A stretch of 48,740 bases of DNA from a virus. Of the stretch, positions 31,003 through 40,030 are shown piece after piece; position 1 is the first letter of the stretch; each line of letters opens with the position of its first letter. The DNA lies in IMG/VR virus record IMGVR_UViG_3300032278_002677, positions 1 through 48,740 of that record. One strand, given 5' to 3'. Below the pieces are notes generated by a model. It had not been told where the DNA came from. It saw nothing but the letters and a program-made list of their open reading frames with translations, and did no database searches. A program made the translations under genes and the position numbers.

Positions 31003-31244
31003 ACGTGGCTCGCGTTGGCCGCGAGCGCGTTCTTGCAGAGTGTGTCGCTGTCTTGCGGGCGGAACATATCGGCGGTGCCCGCCACCAACTTGGCATGATG
31101 GCGCACCGCCTCGCCGGGTGTCAGATCAGGGTGCCGTGTGGTCAGCAGAGAGCGCACCGATGCCCCGGCGCTCCGTATCTGTTCTAACTGCTCCCCCACC
31201 GGGTCGAAGCCCGACTCGTCCGCCTTGTTTCTGTCCTTGGCCAT
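30894..31244 (-). CDS. Unknown head-region protein, possible upstream part of a frameshift pair
   Basis: 116 aa from ATG 31244 behind GGGAGCAAGG. N-terminal charged helix (MAKDRNKADESGFDPVGEQL), then LTPGEAVRHHAKLVAGTADM and NALAANASHVCMIDTDTW. After that the frame becomes Trp/Pro/Arg/Cys-rich and looks out of frame, while the overlapping frame looks coding. Confidence 0.5.
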   Translation of the reverse strand: MAKDRNKADESGFDPVGEQLEQIRSAGASVRSLLTTRHPDLTPGEAVRHHAKLVAGTADMFRPQDSDTLCKNALAANASHVCMIDTDTWMSWCRAAPPWGCARSGYRSPDPIQGGG

Positions 31245-31307
31245 CGGTCCTTGCTCCCGGCAGGATACCGACCATTGACTGGCTGCCCACAGCATCCTGC
31301 CTCGCGT

Positions 31308-31931
31308 TTACGTCTCGCTCCCGATGAAGCCGAGCCAGGCTGTGCCGTTACACACCACGATACCATGCTGGTCCTGATCAAGAACGATGATCGTGGTGGT
31401 GTCCGAATCTTCCTTGATGGTTAGCGCCTCAGCGGCATCGGCGGTATTGAAGATGAAGAAGCGCAGCCCGATGCTGGACGCCTCCGCGGGCAGCAGCACA
31501 TCGCGCCCCGCCCCACCCGGGTCAATGAAATGCGTCTCCGGGTCGGTCGCCGCGATGGTCCCCTCGCCGGCGAGTGTGGTGACTTGGACGCTCGTGCGGT
31601 TGCTGCCTGGGCCCTTCCAGCTCGTGCCGTCGCAGTGCAGATGAACCGTCTGGCCTGGGCCGATGATCTCCACGGTGGCCGCGGCATCATCATTGACGGT
31701 CAGATTCTCCAGCGCGTCACCGGTGTTCGATATCAGGAAGTCCAGCCCGTCTGACGTGGCCTCGCTGGGCAGCGTCACCGTGCGGCCCGCGCCGCCCGGG
31801 TCGATGAACTGGATGGTCGGCGAGCTGATATTGAGCGCCACGGTGCCGGTCGCGGTGGTGGTCGCATGTGGGCGGTAGATGCCCTCATTGGCCTGGACCG
31901 GCGCCCCGTTGGCCAGTACTGTGCGCCCCAT
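31308..31931 (-). CDS. Head decoration or fibre protein with two repeats
   Basis: 207 aa with two copies of a roughly 75-aa beta module: QFIDPGGAGRTVTLPSEA and HFIDPGGAGRDVLLPAEA, each followed by a similar LDFLISNTGDALENLTV or LRFFIFNTADAAEALTI segment. Repeated modules of this kind occur in phage head fibres and surface decoration proteins. It directly follows the major capsid gene. Confidence 0.65.
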   Translation of the reverse strand: MGRTVLANGAPVQANEGIYRPHATTTATGTVALNISSPTIQFIDPGGAGRTVTLPSEATSDGLDFLISNTGDALENLTVNDDAAATVEIIGPGQTVHLHCDGTSWKGPGSNRTSVQVTTLAGEGTIAATDPETHFIDPGGAGRDVLLPAEASSIGLRFFIFNTADAAEALTIKEDSDTTTIIVLDQDQHGIVVCNGTAWLGFIGSET

Positions 31932-31946
31932 GGGAATCCCCCTCGA

Positions 31947-32891
31947 TTAGCTGACCACCGTGGTCAGGTGATAGCCGGCGCCCGCAGAGACGATCTTGGC
32001 GTCATACATCGCCTCGCAGCGGAACTGGTCCTTTTCCTCGAGGTCCAGGCCGCGCCCCTGCTTGATGACGAAGTTCTCATCTCGACGCACAAACCACGTC
32101 ATGAACTGCATCGACTCGCGGGTCGGGTTCATGTCCACCTTGACGAGCGCCGCGCTGGTGGTCCAGATGCGCGCCCGTGTGGCCGTAGCGGCACCACGTG
32201 CCGTGGTGGTCTCCATGCCGCGCGGCACCACGATCCTGTCCACCTCGAACAGCCCAGCGACCACGTCCGGCGTGATTACGCCCGCCGTGGTGGTGTACTT
32301 CACCCGGTCCTTGATCTCGTGGTGGTTTTGCACCGCACGCCACACCGCCGGCCCCATGATGAGCCAGTTGGCCGCCTCACCGACCGTTTCCTCGACGGTG
32401 TCGTTGTAGCCCCGAACGGCGTCGATCGGGTTGGAGTTCTGGTCGTCCCACCGGTTGGCAGCCGCCACCGTCAGCGTCGCGCTGTTGGTATAGTTACCCG
32501 CCGTGAACAGTGCAGTCGCGAGCGCCTTCTCGGCGTCCTGGTAGCACAGTTTGGTGACCAGGTCCACGGCACTCTTGGTCAGGTTGAACGGTGTATCTGA
32601 CGTCTTGCGAGCGTCGTCCAGCACCTCACTGGAGAAGCCCTTGGACTTCAACGTGTAGGTCGCGTTGGTGGCGTTCCACTCAACGATCGGCCCCACCGTG
32701 CCGGGCGCCCACTCGGGGTCACCGTAGGTGCGCTGGAAGTCGTCCTGGTCGAACAACCAGTAGCTGTCCGAGTTCTTGTCCACCAGCAGCCGCGGAAACG
32801 TGGTTGCGATGAACGCAGGGTTCTTGTAGGCGACCGAGTAGTTACTCAGCGCCTTGTTTATGTGTAGTGTGCCGGCATTGGCGTTGGCCAT
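31947..32891 (-). CDS. Major capsid protein
   Basis: 314 aa. Order after protease/scaffold and the small cement-like gene, and the body of the protein (YWLFDQDDFQRTYGDPEWAP, TYTLKSKGFSSEVLDDARKT, WLIMGPAVWRAVQNHHEIKD), fit an HK97-fold capsid of the Mu gpT/major capsid E type. The N-terminus MANANAGTLHINKAL is short, as expected when a separate scaffold is used. Confidence 0.8.
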   Translation of the reverse strand: MANANAGTLHINKALSNYSVAYKNPAFIATTFPRLLVDKNSDSYWLFDQDDFQRTYGDPEWAPGTVGPIVEWNATNATYTLKSKGFSSEVLDDARKTSDTPFNLTKSAVDLVTKLCYQDAEKALATALFTAGNYTNSATLTVAAANRWDDQNSNPIDAVRGYNDTVEETVGEAANWLIMGPAVWRAVQNHHEIKDRVKYTTTAGVITPDVVAGLFEVDRIVVPRGMETTTARGAATATRARIWTTSAALVKVDMNPTRESMQFMTWFVRRDENFVIKQGRGLDLEEKDQFRCEAMYDAKIVSAGAGYHLTTVVS

Positions 32892-32924
32892 CGTCCAGCT
32901 CCCCCTCTTGTGCCCGCTGTGCCG

Positions 32925-33302
32925 CTAGACGGTCAGCTGCATGATGTTCATTTGGACGCTGATTTCTTCGCCGTTCGCGCTCGCAGCGGTCAGCGCCTGC
33001 CCGATGATCCAGTCGCCATCCGAGCTCTTCAAGATCGCCCTCCCGGAAGCGTTCGTGCCCACCAGGTTCCCCACGCTAACGGCAGCCCCGGCGATCACCT
33101 GCGTGACCCCGGCGGTCGCCACCCTGGCTGCCTGGTCGGTGTCGGGTGCGTTCTGGAACACGCCGGTGGGCACATCGCCGGCACCGTTGCAGATATCGAC
33201 CTCTCCGGCCGTCGCGCCCTGCTCACATATGTGGTACTGCGAGGCAGTGTTGTCCGTCTCTGACCGCCGGCTGATCTCAGTTAGTGCCTGTCTTGTCGCC
33301 AT
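32925..33302 (-). CDS. Capsid cement / decoration protein (DUF2190-like)
   Basis: 125 aa. Pattern of DUF2190 cement proteins: a small beta-barrel with GDVPTGVFQNAPDTDQAARV, VIAGAAVSVGNLVGTNASGR and IIGQALTAASANGEEISVQM. Located between scaffold/protease and capsid genes, as is typical. Confidence 0.75.
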   Translation of the reverse strand: MATRQALTEISRRSETDNTASQYHICEQGATAGEVDICNGAGDVPTGVFQNAPDTDQAARVATAGVTQVIAGAAVSVGNLVGTNASGRAILKSSDGDWIIGQALTAASANGEEISVQMNIMQLTV

Positions 33303-33337
33303 CGTTTGACCCTCCTGGTCACCCCACTGGATTGCGC

Positions 33338-33988
33338 CTAGCGGGTGCCGCCCATGCGCTCATGCGCTTCCATGTCACCAACCAGCTTCTGGTGCGCCTC
33401 ATCGCCGGACTCATACAGGAACGCGGTTGCGTCGTGCACGTCCAGCTTGTGCTCGGTGCCGACCCGGGCGACCTCTGCCTGGAACAGCGCGGTCGGGTCC
33501 AGCTCGGGTTCGTCGGTGGTGTCGCCGCCATCGCGGGTGCCGCGTTCGCCGACCCGAACCACCACGGGCATGCGGCCCATCTCAAGGTGGAACCGCGCCA
33601 CGTTGGATCGCGCCAGCTCGGCCAGCATGGTGGGCGTCTCATCGTCGTGTGCCAGCATGGCCGGCGTCAGCTGCCCGGAGTCCACGTAGCGCTGGATGGC
33701 CGCCTGCGCAGCATGCTCCCGGTTCTGCTCCTCAAGCGCGTTGACGCGCCCCACCAGCCCCGTGACCTGCTCGCCGGATGCTTCCGCGGTGGCCTTCGCA
33801 GCGTCGCGCTCTTGTAGCGTGGTCGCCAGCGTGGTCTCCGCGCTGGTGCGCGCCTCCTGGATGCCCTCGATGGCCGCCTTGACGGCGTCCATGGTCAGGT
33901 CACCCTCAAGCGCCAGCACCGGCTGCAATACCGCCAGCCCCTCAGTCAGCACCTCTGCGCGTTGCTCGTCGGTGATTGTCTCTGCCAT
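33338..33988 (-). CDS. Scaffold protein from nested internal start
   Basis: ATG 33988 in the protease frame has AGGGAG 8 nt upstream and gives a 216-aa protein beginning MAETITDEQRAEVLTEG, exactly the helical scaffold-like portion. This mirrors Mu gene Z inside I. The start is inferred from the ribosome site and by analogy. Confidence 0.65.
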   Translation of the reverse strand: MAETITDEQRAEVLTEGLAVLQPVLALEGDLTMDAVKAAIEGIQEARTSAETTLATTLQERDAAKATAEASGEQVTGLVGRVNALEEQNREHAAQAAIQRYVDSGQLTPAMLAHDDETPTMLAELARSNVARFHLEMGRMPVVVRVGERGTRDGGDTTDEPELDPTALFQAEVARVGTEHKLDVHDATAFLYESGDEAHQKLVGDMEAHERMGGTR

Positions 33989-34663
33989 GTGATCTGCTCC
34001 CTGGTCTTGGGCCGCCCTACTGGCAGCCACCGCGCGCCACAACCCATCGTCGCCACACTGCCAGTCCGCCCCCGCCTCGATCATACGCGCCGCCTCGTCG
34101 GGTGCCTGCGGACAGAACTCTGAGAAGTTGACCGTCACCGGCTCCATACGCTTGATGAACGGCCGATTGGTCAACGCCGCTCCGAACACCGTCGGGCCAT
34201 GTACGTCCCCCGTCTCGGGGTCCACGTAGTTAAGATCAAACTCGAGGCTTGTATACCTGAACAGCCGCTTACGGACCCGTTCCAACCCTGGCTCGGTCCA
34301 CTCTACCTCGCCCCACAGCTCCTTGCCATCGTTTTCCTCGAATATGCGCGTGAACCAGCCTTGCGCCTCGCCTGCCCCCATATGGTTCAGGTCCAGCGGT
34401 ATCTGCTGGCCGCGCGCCTTCTCCGTGAAGGACACCGCCAGCTGCTCTAGGATCTTAGGGGTCAGCTTGATCTTGCCGTAGACGAAATGTTTGAAGTCGC
34501 CCGTGCGCACCAGTTGTATGCTGCTCCTAGGCGGCTTTCCGTCCTCGGCGTCCTCCCAGCGGATTGCCTGCTCATCTTGCAGGTCGGTCGCCCACTGGCA
34601 GGCACTCCCGGGCACGTCGCGCACCATAGTGGTGCCGTCGGGCTGCTGAAACTCCAGCCGCAT
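33338..34663 (-). CDS. Mu-I-like capsid maturation protease with fused scaffold
   Basis: 441 aa. N-terminal about 200 residues match Mu gpI-type proteases: LTPKILEQLAVSFTEK, IPLDLNHMGAGEAQGWFTRI, YTSLEFDLNYVDPETGDVHG and TNRPFIKRMEPV. The C-terminal part is helical and charged (TTLATTLQERDAAKATAEAS, VGRVNALEEQNREHAAQAAI), a scaffold-like region. In Mu the scaffold gpZ is made from an internal start of gene I, and a well-placed internal start is present here. The 200 bp upstream (34664-34863) show no gene; they hold an inverted repeat CACCGGT/ACCGGTG. Confidence 0.85.
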   Translation of the reverse strand: MRLEFQQPDGTTMVRDVPGSACQWATDLQDEQAIRWEDAEDGKPPRSSIQLVRTGDFKHFVYGKIKLTPKILEQLAVSFTEKARGQQIPLDLNHMGAGEAQGWFTRIFEENDGKELWGEVEWTEPGLERVRKRLFRYTSLEFDLNYVDPETGDVHGPTVFGAALTNRPFIKRMEPVTVNFSEFCPQAPDEAARMIEAGADWQCGDDGLWRAVAASRAAQDQGADHMAETITDEQRAEVLTEGLAVLQPVLALEGDLTMDAVKAAIEGIQEARTSAETTLATTLQERDAAKATAEASGEQVTGLVGRVNALEEQNREHAAQAAIQRYVDSGQLTPAMLAHDDETPTMLAELARSNVARFHLEMGRMPVVVRVGERGTRDGGDTTDEPELDPTALFQAEVARVGTEHKLDVHDATAFLYESGDEAHQKLVGDMEAHERMGGTR

Positions 34664-34863
34664 AATACACGCCCCTGGCCCAATCAGCCCCGTCGGGCTG
34701 CCGCTTGTGTAAGACCTCGCGCGGCATCCGGTGACACCGCGCCAGGCACAAGGCGATCACCACCGGTCAGGCATCACCGGTGGCACAATCCGAGCTTCGA
34801 CTAGAATAACGCCCCACCCCCTGCATCCAGAGCATCGGCGGGCCATATTGCCGCCGAAGGAAA

Positions 34864-35187
34864 TTACGACCACCGCCGCCGGTCGTCCCACCGCTCGTGC
34901 TGCCACGTGGTCAGATCGCTCGCCAGGATCAGCCGGTCACGCGCCCCGTGGGCAGGCAACCCCTCATGGTCAATGTAGTTGCGCACCTGCCTGGGAGTGC
35001 GACCCAGCACCTCGGCGGCCTCCTCGACGGTGATTAGGCGGTCCGGCGTGTCATCGACCATGCGGATCGGGCCGGTCGGTGTGGTCATAGGGCCTTCCTT
35101 CGCTGCGATCACGCGGGCCTGGATAGCCCCGGCAGGTGTGCAGACAACGACCGACTCACCACGCCATAGATTGATGGTCTGCTGCAT
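34864..35187 (-). CDS. Helix-turn-helix (excisionase/MerR-type) DNA-binding protein
   Basis: 107 aa from ATG 35187 behind GGAGGAG. C-terminal half LITVEEAAEVLGRTPRQVRN followed by YIDHEGLPAH and a terminal basic helix is the excisionase-type HTH pattern (T-v-e-E-A-A-e-x-L-g-x-t). N-terminal 45 residues include a short strand domain with PAGAIQARVIAAKEG. Overlaps the portal gene end by 32 nt. There is no integrase, so this may regulate head genes rather than excise a prophage. Confidence 0.75.
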   Translation of the reverse strand: MQQTINLWRGESVVVCTPAGAIQARVIAAKEGPMTTPTGPIRMVDDTPDRLITVEEAAEVLGRTPRQVRNYIDHEGLPAHGARDRLILASDLTTWQHERWDDRRRWS

Positions 35188-37387
35188 GTGCGTGCTCCTC
35201 CAACCGTGGGGTGTCAAGCGGTGGCACCTGATCCACCGTGGTGGTCTCGGGCTGCGGGCTTTCGTCATCCAGGATCGGGATGAGTAAGCACCGGCACAGA
35301 CTGCCCCCCATGCACTTGTCCGGCGGGCCGATCCGCGGTGCGTCGGCCTTCTCGAACACCAGCCCATCAAGGGTCTTGCAGTTGCGGCACACCTTGGCAT
35401 CCAGTACGGCCGACCGCTGCACCTTCACGACACGCGCGTGGTCAAGCACCGTCGCCAGACCCCCATGGATACCCCCGCCGACGGTCGCCTTGCTCACCAG
35501 CGTCGCCTGGGATGCCCGCATGGCCGAGTAGGTGGTGCGCGCGTCCGACAGCACGCGGTCGATGGTCCCCTGGCCAACCGCACCAGCGACCAGGTCCGCT
35601 TGTAGCGGTTGGTCGTGGAGCATCCGCCTCGACAGTGCCGCAGTCACGTTCTCAACCCACCGGCGCACCGCGCTCTGCCAGTTCCACGCCAGGATGGTCC
35701 GCATCCGGGCCGCCAGATCGACCGGCGGCAGCCCCGCCTGCTCGGCGACGAACACCCGCGCCCACTCGACGGCTTGCTCGGTGGCCTCCCGGAACACCGC
35801 CGACAGGTCCGCGATCGCTTTGCGTTCCAGCGCAAGCGTGCGCACCGTCGCCAGCTCGCCCGCACTCAACGCGCGCCGCAGCCGACGCAGGTATGCCTCC
35901 ACAGCCGCGTCGGTCTCCACCACCAGCCTAGTGGACATCGCGCCGACGAACCCATCCCACTCGCTGTTCATCTCGCGAAACTTGTAGGTCTGCTCACGCG
36001 AGGTGAGCGCCCGGCTGAACCCGGACCCGTCGCGGGTGGGGTCGTGGCCGAACTCCTGCAAGCGCAGCGGCTCGATCTGCTTGACCGTTCCGGCGGGCGC
36101 GGGCGCCACCGCGCGCGCAGCCGTCGCCGGTTCGTCCTCGGCGTCCTCGGTACGAGGTGGCAGGTCGATGACCTCACGGACCAGGTCCTCAATGCTCGCG
36201 TCGGGCTTCAACACACCGGCGCGCACGAACACCTCCACGACCTCTGCCAGCTGCTTGCCGTCCGGCTCACGCAGCTTGAACTCCAACCGCGGCATCACCA
36301 CGTTGGGTCCGAAATTCCACCGCACCATCGGCTCAATGATGGCCTCCTGGAACGTTTCGGCCAGCTCGGTGGCGATCCCGTCCAGCGCCACCATATAGAG
36401 GTCGAATCCGGTTTGGGCCAGCGCGTGGCTCCCCACGGTGTTCTCACCCAGCGTCTGGAAGTGCACCAGCCCAGCCTGCGCGATCCGCGCGTCGTGATAG
36501 CCGATATCTTCGATCATGCTGACCCGCTGGGTGGTGTGGAATTCCATCTCGACCTTCGACTTGTCCAGCCGGATGCCGGGCTGCGAACCCGCCCGCAGGT
36601 TGGAGATCGCTGTGTCGAGGTCAGATTCCTCGGTGGGTGACATCGCCCCCAGCGTGTAGGCAATCCACACCCCCACGCCATTGCGGTCCGCCGCCACCAT
36701 GGCGATCTTCTCAAGGACGCCTTTGAGCTCCCAATGCTTCCACACGTCGCGCTTCCAGCCCCGGCCCTCGAAGTCACTTCCCCGCTGGCGGTGCGTGAAG
36801 CGCAGCAGCTTATCGGCGTCTATGAACGTTTCCACCTGCTGCGAGCCGTACACGCGCTGCTCGACCTGCACCAGGTCGCCCACATCATCGGTGTGCCAGC
36901 TGTAGACCGTCTGCGGCAGGCGGCTGCCCAGCTTCTCCAGGACGATCTTGCCATCCCGGTGGCCCCACACGATCTCGAACAGCCGCAGCCCATCGCCCCA
37001 ATACTCGACGGCCTCACTCAGGAACTGCGACCACTTCGGCCGCATCGCGTTGATAACCTCGGTGCAGAACTCGGCGGCCTCTATGCCCCGCTGGTCGGCA
37101 CCCACGCCCGGCTGCACCCTCCACACAGCCGCCTTGATGGGCAACGCAATCACGCGCAGCACCATGGCGACCATGCCGTCGCTCTCCATGCGCTGGTAGG
37201 TGTCCCAGCGCTTACCCTGGAACCCACCGCGCAGCTCGGTCTTGTACTCGACGTCGATCTGGCCGTGCCAGATGTCCGTGCCGGTGGTGCCGAGTTCCTT
37301 CCCAACCGACCCTGACGGTGCCGGTCGTGGCTCCGCGAACGCGCGCGCGGCCCCTGCGATCCTGTCCATGAACGTCGGCGCTCTCAT
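35156..37387 (-). CDS. Portal protein fused to a MuF-like minor head protein
   Basis: 743 aa from ATG 37387. Residues 1-430 are a Mu gp29-type (DUF935) portal: IDVEYKTELRGGFQGKRWDT, YWGDGLRLFEIVWGHRDGKI, GSDFEGRGWKRDVWKHWELK. Residues about 650-720 carry the MuF C-terminal signature (VQRSAVLDAKVCRNCKTLDG, then KCMGGSLCRCLLIPI) with paired cysteines. In Mu these are separate genes (29 and 30). Starting at 37498 would add residues that look out of frame, so ATG 37387 with AGGGG is used. Confidence 0.85.
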   Translation of the reverse strand: MRAPTFMDRIAGAARAFAEPRPAPSGSVGKELGTTGTDIWHGQIDVEYKTELRGGFQGKRWDTYQRMESDGMVAMVLRVIALPIKAAVWRVQPGVGADQRGIEAAEFCTEVINAMRPKWSQFLSEAVEYWGDGLRLFEIVWGHRDGKIVLEKLGSRLPQTVYSWHTDDVGDLVQVEQRVYGSQQVETFIDADKLLRFTHRQRGSDFEGRGWKRDVWKHWELKGVLEKIAMVAADRNGVGVWIAYTLGAMSPTEESDLDTAISNLRAGSQPGIRLDKSKVEMEFHTTQRVSMIEDIGYHDARIAQAGLVHFQTLGENTVGSHALAQTGFDLYMVALDGIATELAETFQEAIIEPMVRWNFGPNVVMPRLEFKLREPDGKQLAEVVEVFVRAGVLKPDASIEDLVREVIDLPPRTEDAEDEPATAARAVAPAPAGTVKQIEPLRLQEFGHDPTRDGSGFSRALTSREQTYKFREMNSEWDGFVGAMSTRLVVETDAAVEAYLRRLRRALSAGELATVRTLALERKAIADLSAVFREATEQAVEWARVFVAEQAGLPPVDLAARMRTILAWNWQSAVRRWVENVTAALSRRMLHDQPLQADLVAGAVGQGTIDRVLSDARTTYSAMRASQATLVSKATVGGGIHGGLATVLDHARVVKVQRSAVLDAKVCRNCKTLDGLVFEKADAPRIGPPDKCMGGSLCRCLLIPILDDESPQPETTTVDQVPPLDTPRLEEHAHAADHQSMAW

Positions 37388-38049
37388 GGTGCTGCCCCTT
37401 TGTCGATCCCGCCCCCTCCACCGGATGCCACATAGTGCATCCAGCCCGGCTCTTGGAAGTGTACCTGCTCCTTGAAGCCCGTCCAGCGCCCAGCCCACTC
37501 AAGCCCGGCTTCCTCGCCGTACTCGCCCATCGCGGTGATCGCCTTCTTGTCGCCCCACATACACTTCCCGTGCAAGTATGGCACCGCATCGAACGCCACG
37601 CCATGCTGGTGCGCCGACGCGAGCGGCAGCGCGTTGGTGACCCGCCGACTGCCCCGCTGCGGACCCACATCGTCGATGACCCACGCCTGGTGTTTCAGGA
37701 ACAGCGCCACCCACTCGCTGTCGCGTTCGGCAAACGAACGGGGCCGGCTTTGGTCGGTGAGTCGCACATCAAACCTCGTGAACTCTAACAGCGCCGACGC
37801 CTTCGCCAGCGCAACCTCCCGATCGGTTGGCAGCTTGGTGCCACGCTCCAGCGCATCGGCACGGTCGTACAGCTGCCGCATCCGGTGCCTGATAAGCCAG
37901 CCGGGCCTGCCATGCCGCCACAGTGCTGCCTGCTCACTCTCATGGCGTGCCGTGCAGTATATCAGGACCTCCCCTGACATCGCCTCGACTAGGCGCTCGG
38001 CCTTCTCGGCCACCACCGGCACCATCCTATCCAACGACCTGCTCGCCAT
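37384..38049 (-). CDS. Peptidoglycan peptidase, M15 family (endolysin-like)
   Basis: 221 aa; ends overlapping the portal start (ATGA). Zinc-site motif S145-A-H147-x-x-G150-x-A152-x-D154 (SAHQHGVAFD) and downstream GLEWAGRWTGFKEQVHF with E184 and H197 are the full M15/VanY-type active site, as in L-alanyl-D-glutamate endolysins. No signal peptide, so it would rely on a holin. Its location between terminase and portal is unusual for an endolysin, so a virion-associated lysin is also possible. Confidence 0.85.
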   Translation of the reverse strand: MASRSLDRMVPVVAEKAERLVEAMSGEVLIYCTARHESEQAALWRHGRPGWLIRHRMRQLYDRADALERGTKLPTDREVALAKASALLEFTRFDVRLTDQSRPRSFAERDSEWVALFLKHQAWVIDDVGPQRGSRRVTNALPLASAHQHGVAFDAVPYLHGKCMWGDKKAITAMGEYGEEAGLEWAGRWTGFKEQVHFQEPGWMHYVASGGGGGIDKGAAP

Positions 38050-38061
38050 GCCGCGCCCCTC

Positions 38062-39552
38062 TCAGAAGCTGTCCGGGAATGCGCTGCCGGTCTGTATCTT
38101 CGCCACCGTGGACACCATACCCTTCTGTGACAGCGCCAGCATAGCGGCATCGCCGTGATCCGGGCTGTTGCCCAGCCGTTTCTCGGTGTCCACCTTCGGC
38201 TCCAGCTTGATCTGGCGCTTGCTCGTGAACTCGTAGCGCGGCGCCGTCAGGTCCGCCGCCAGCATCTCGCCCTCCGGGGTCTTGCTGTCGGGCAGCCGCC
38301 CGGTGGTGCGTATCCACTCGCGCAGGTTCCACCAGAGCTCGGAGCGCCTGTTGAAAAACATCTCGCGGTCCACCGCCGCGTCGCCGACATTGACGGGCTG
38401 CACCGCTACAGGGTGCCACACATTGGGCCGCTCTGGCGTGCCGGGCTCGCTTCGTAGCTCGTTTATGCGGTCCGTCACGCCGCCACCCACACCCACATCG
38501 TCTATCGCCAGCCGCGTTATGCCGCGCTCCGCGACCCGTTCCCCCACGGTGCCCACGGTGCGCATCAAGTCCTTGCCGGCGTAGCTTTCCAACACCTCCA
38601 TCTCGTCACCGAACAGCCCCATCAGGACCGTCCTGTTGCTGCCCCGTCGGGCCACGTCCAGCCCGGCGGCCCGGAAGTCGTGGGCGTTCGGCCCCACCTC
38701 ACGCCGTGTCGCTTCCTCGACCCACGACAGCGGTATCAGGGCGTCCTCGTCTTCCAGCGGTGGCATGCCCAGCACACGCGACCGCCATAGCGGTGAATCC
38801 TCGCCCCATATGCGCCGCTTCTCCGCCACCCACTCCGCATTGACCAACGCTTCCGCCACATCCCCCGGCACCCGCTCGCCGGTGAAGTTGGGCGTGTCCA
38901 GGCACGATATGTGTATCTGGTGCCAGCCCAGCCGAGGGTCACGGCACGCGTTGAAGAAGTGCCCCGATTGGCTCGTCGGGTTGCCAACCTTGACCCACGA
39001 GCAGTCGCCCGCGGAAGTAAGCGAGTCGGCTGCCTCATCAATATCATCACGCACGCCCGGCGCTTCATCGAACACCACCAGAACGTGCCGCTGGTGGTAG
39101 CCCTGGAAGTTCACCGCCTCCCTGGGGCTGATCCCGGTGGCGAACCAGTTGGGCGACTTCTGCATCTTCATAGTCGCGGTGCCAACCCCGGCGTACATCG
39201 TATGGCCTGCCAGCCGCTCCTGGAACAGGCTATTGATCTCCCCCCACAGGACGTTCTTCACCTGCGCGACCGTCGGCGCCGTCGTGACCACCTTGCAGGG
39301 CGAACGCACGAACAGGTACCACAACACCAAGCACGCAAGCACGAACGTCTTGCCGCACCCGTGCCCGCTCGGCACCACCACCTTGCGGTGGCGCGCCACG
39401 CCGTTCAGCACGTCACGCTGCTTCGAGTAAAGGTGCACCCCCATCTGCTCAAGGCACCACAGCACAGGGTTCCACCAGTAGCGGACCCTATAGCCCCAGG
39501 CCGCCTGCTGGTCCTGCGTTATCTCGGATATCTGCCTCGCCGGCATCGCCAT
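38062..39552 (-). CDS. terL: Terminase large subunit
   Basis: 496 aa from ATG 39552 with GAGGAAG upstream; GTG 39573 is an alternative. Walker A SGHGCGKT at residues 62-69; Walker B VLVVFDEAPG near 158-167. RuvC-like nuclease part: AAGLDVARRG near residue 300, LAIDDVGVGGGVTD near 365 and DHGDAAMLAL near the C-terminus. It powers DNA packaging and cuts the genome. Confidence 0.92.
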   Translation of the reverse strand: MAMPARQISEITQDQQAAWGYRVRYWWNPVLWCLEQMGVHLYSKQRDVLNGVARHRKVVVPSGHGCGKTFVLACLVLWYLFVRSPCKVVTTAPTVAQVKNVLWGEINSLFQERLAGHTMYAGVGTATMKMQKSPNWFATGISPREAVNFQGYHQRHVLVVFDEAPGVRDDIDEAADSLTSAGDCSWVKVGNPTSQSGHFFNACRDPRLGWHQIHISCLDTPNFTGERVPGDVAEALVNAEWVAEKRRIWGEDSPLWRSRVLGMPPLEDEDALIPLSWVEEATRREVGPNAHDFRAAGLDVARRGSNRTVLMGLFGDEMEVLESYAGKDLMRTVGTVGERVAERGITRLAIDDVGVGGGVTDRINELRSEPGTPERPNVWHPVAVQPVNVGDAAVDREMFFNRRSELWWNLREWIRTTGRLPDSKTPEGEMLAADLTAPRYEFTSKRQIKLEPKVDTEKRLGNSPDHGDAAMLALSQKGMVSTVAKIQTGSAFPDSF

Positions 39553-40030
39553 CGTCGTCTTCCTCACCGTCACCCATCGGGTCTGGTGGTATCGGGAACT
39601 GCGCCGCGTCGGTCAGCAACGTCTCGACCGTCACCCGCATGCCTGGTGGCGCATCCCCCGGGTCGATCAGCACCTGTGCGCCGCGGCCTTCCAGGACCGC
39701 CAGCAAGCGCGCCGCCGCCGCCACCTGCACCCGTTCATTGCGGCTGCGCAGCTTATTCCGAAGCGTCACCCACACCTCTGGCCACGTCTGCCGCCGAAGC
39801 TCTGCCTTGGCGTCATCCCAATGGGCCACATACTCGGGGTCTCGCTTGTACTCCCAGCGCTCGATAGACTTCGCCGAACACCCCGCCAGCAAGGCGGCCT
39901 TCCTGCGCGACATACCACTCACGCGCGCCACCGCCGCCTTGTACTTCTTAGGGCCGAACAGGATCGGGTCCGGCCCGTCCTGTTCGGCGTTACCCTTGGG
40001 CTGCTGCTTAGGTGCAGGCTTCTTTGCCAT
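39488..40030 (-). CDS. terS: Terminase small subunit
   Basis: 180 aa from ATG 40030 (TGATG overlap). Helix-turn-helix region RRKAALLAGCSAKSIERWEY, followed by a helical oligomerisation region, fits small terminases. Its last 65 nt overlap the large subunit start. Confidence 0.75.
   Translation of the reverse strand: MAKKPAPKQQPKGNAEQDGPDPILFGPKKYKAAVARVSGMSRRKAALLAGCSAKSIERWEYKRDPEYVAHWDDAKAELRRQTWPEVWVTLRNKLRSRNERVQVAAAARLLAVLEGRGAQVLIDPGDAPPGMRVTVETLLTDAAQFPIPPDPMGDGEEDDDGDAGEADIRDNAGPAGGLGL

Noticed and set aside
34864-35187. Excisionase, implying a temperate phage
   Set aside because: The HTH resembles excisionases, but no integrase, attachment site or typical repressor cassette is visible, so I leave it as a DNA-binding protein.
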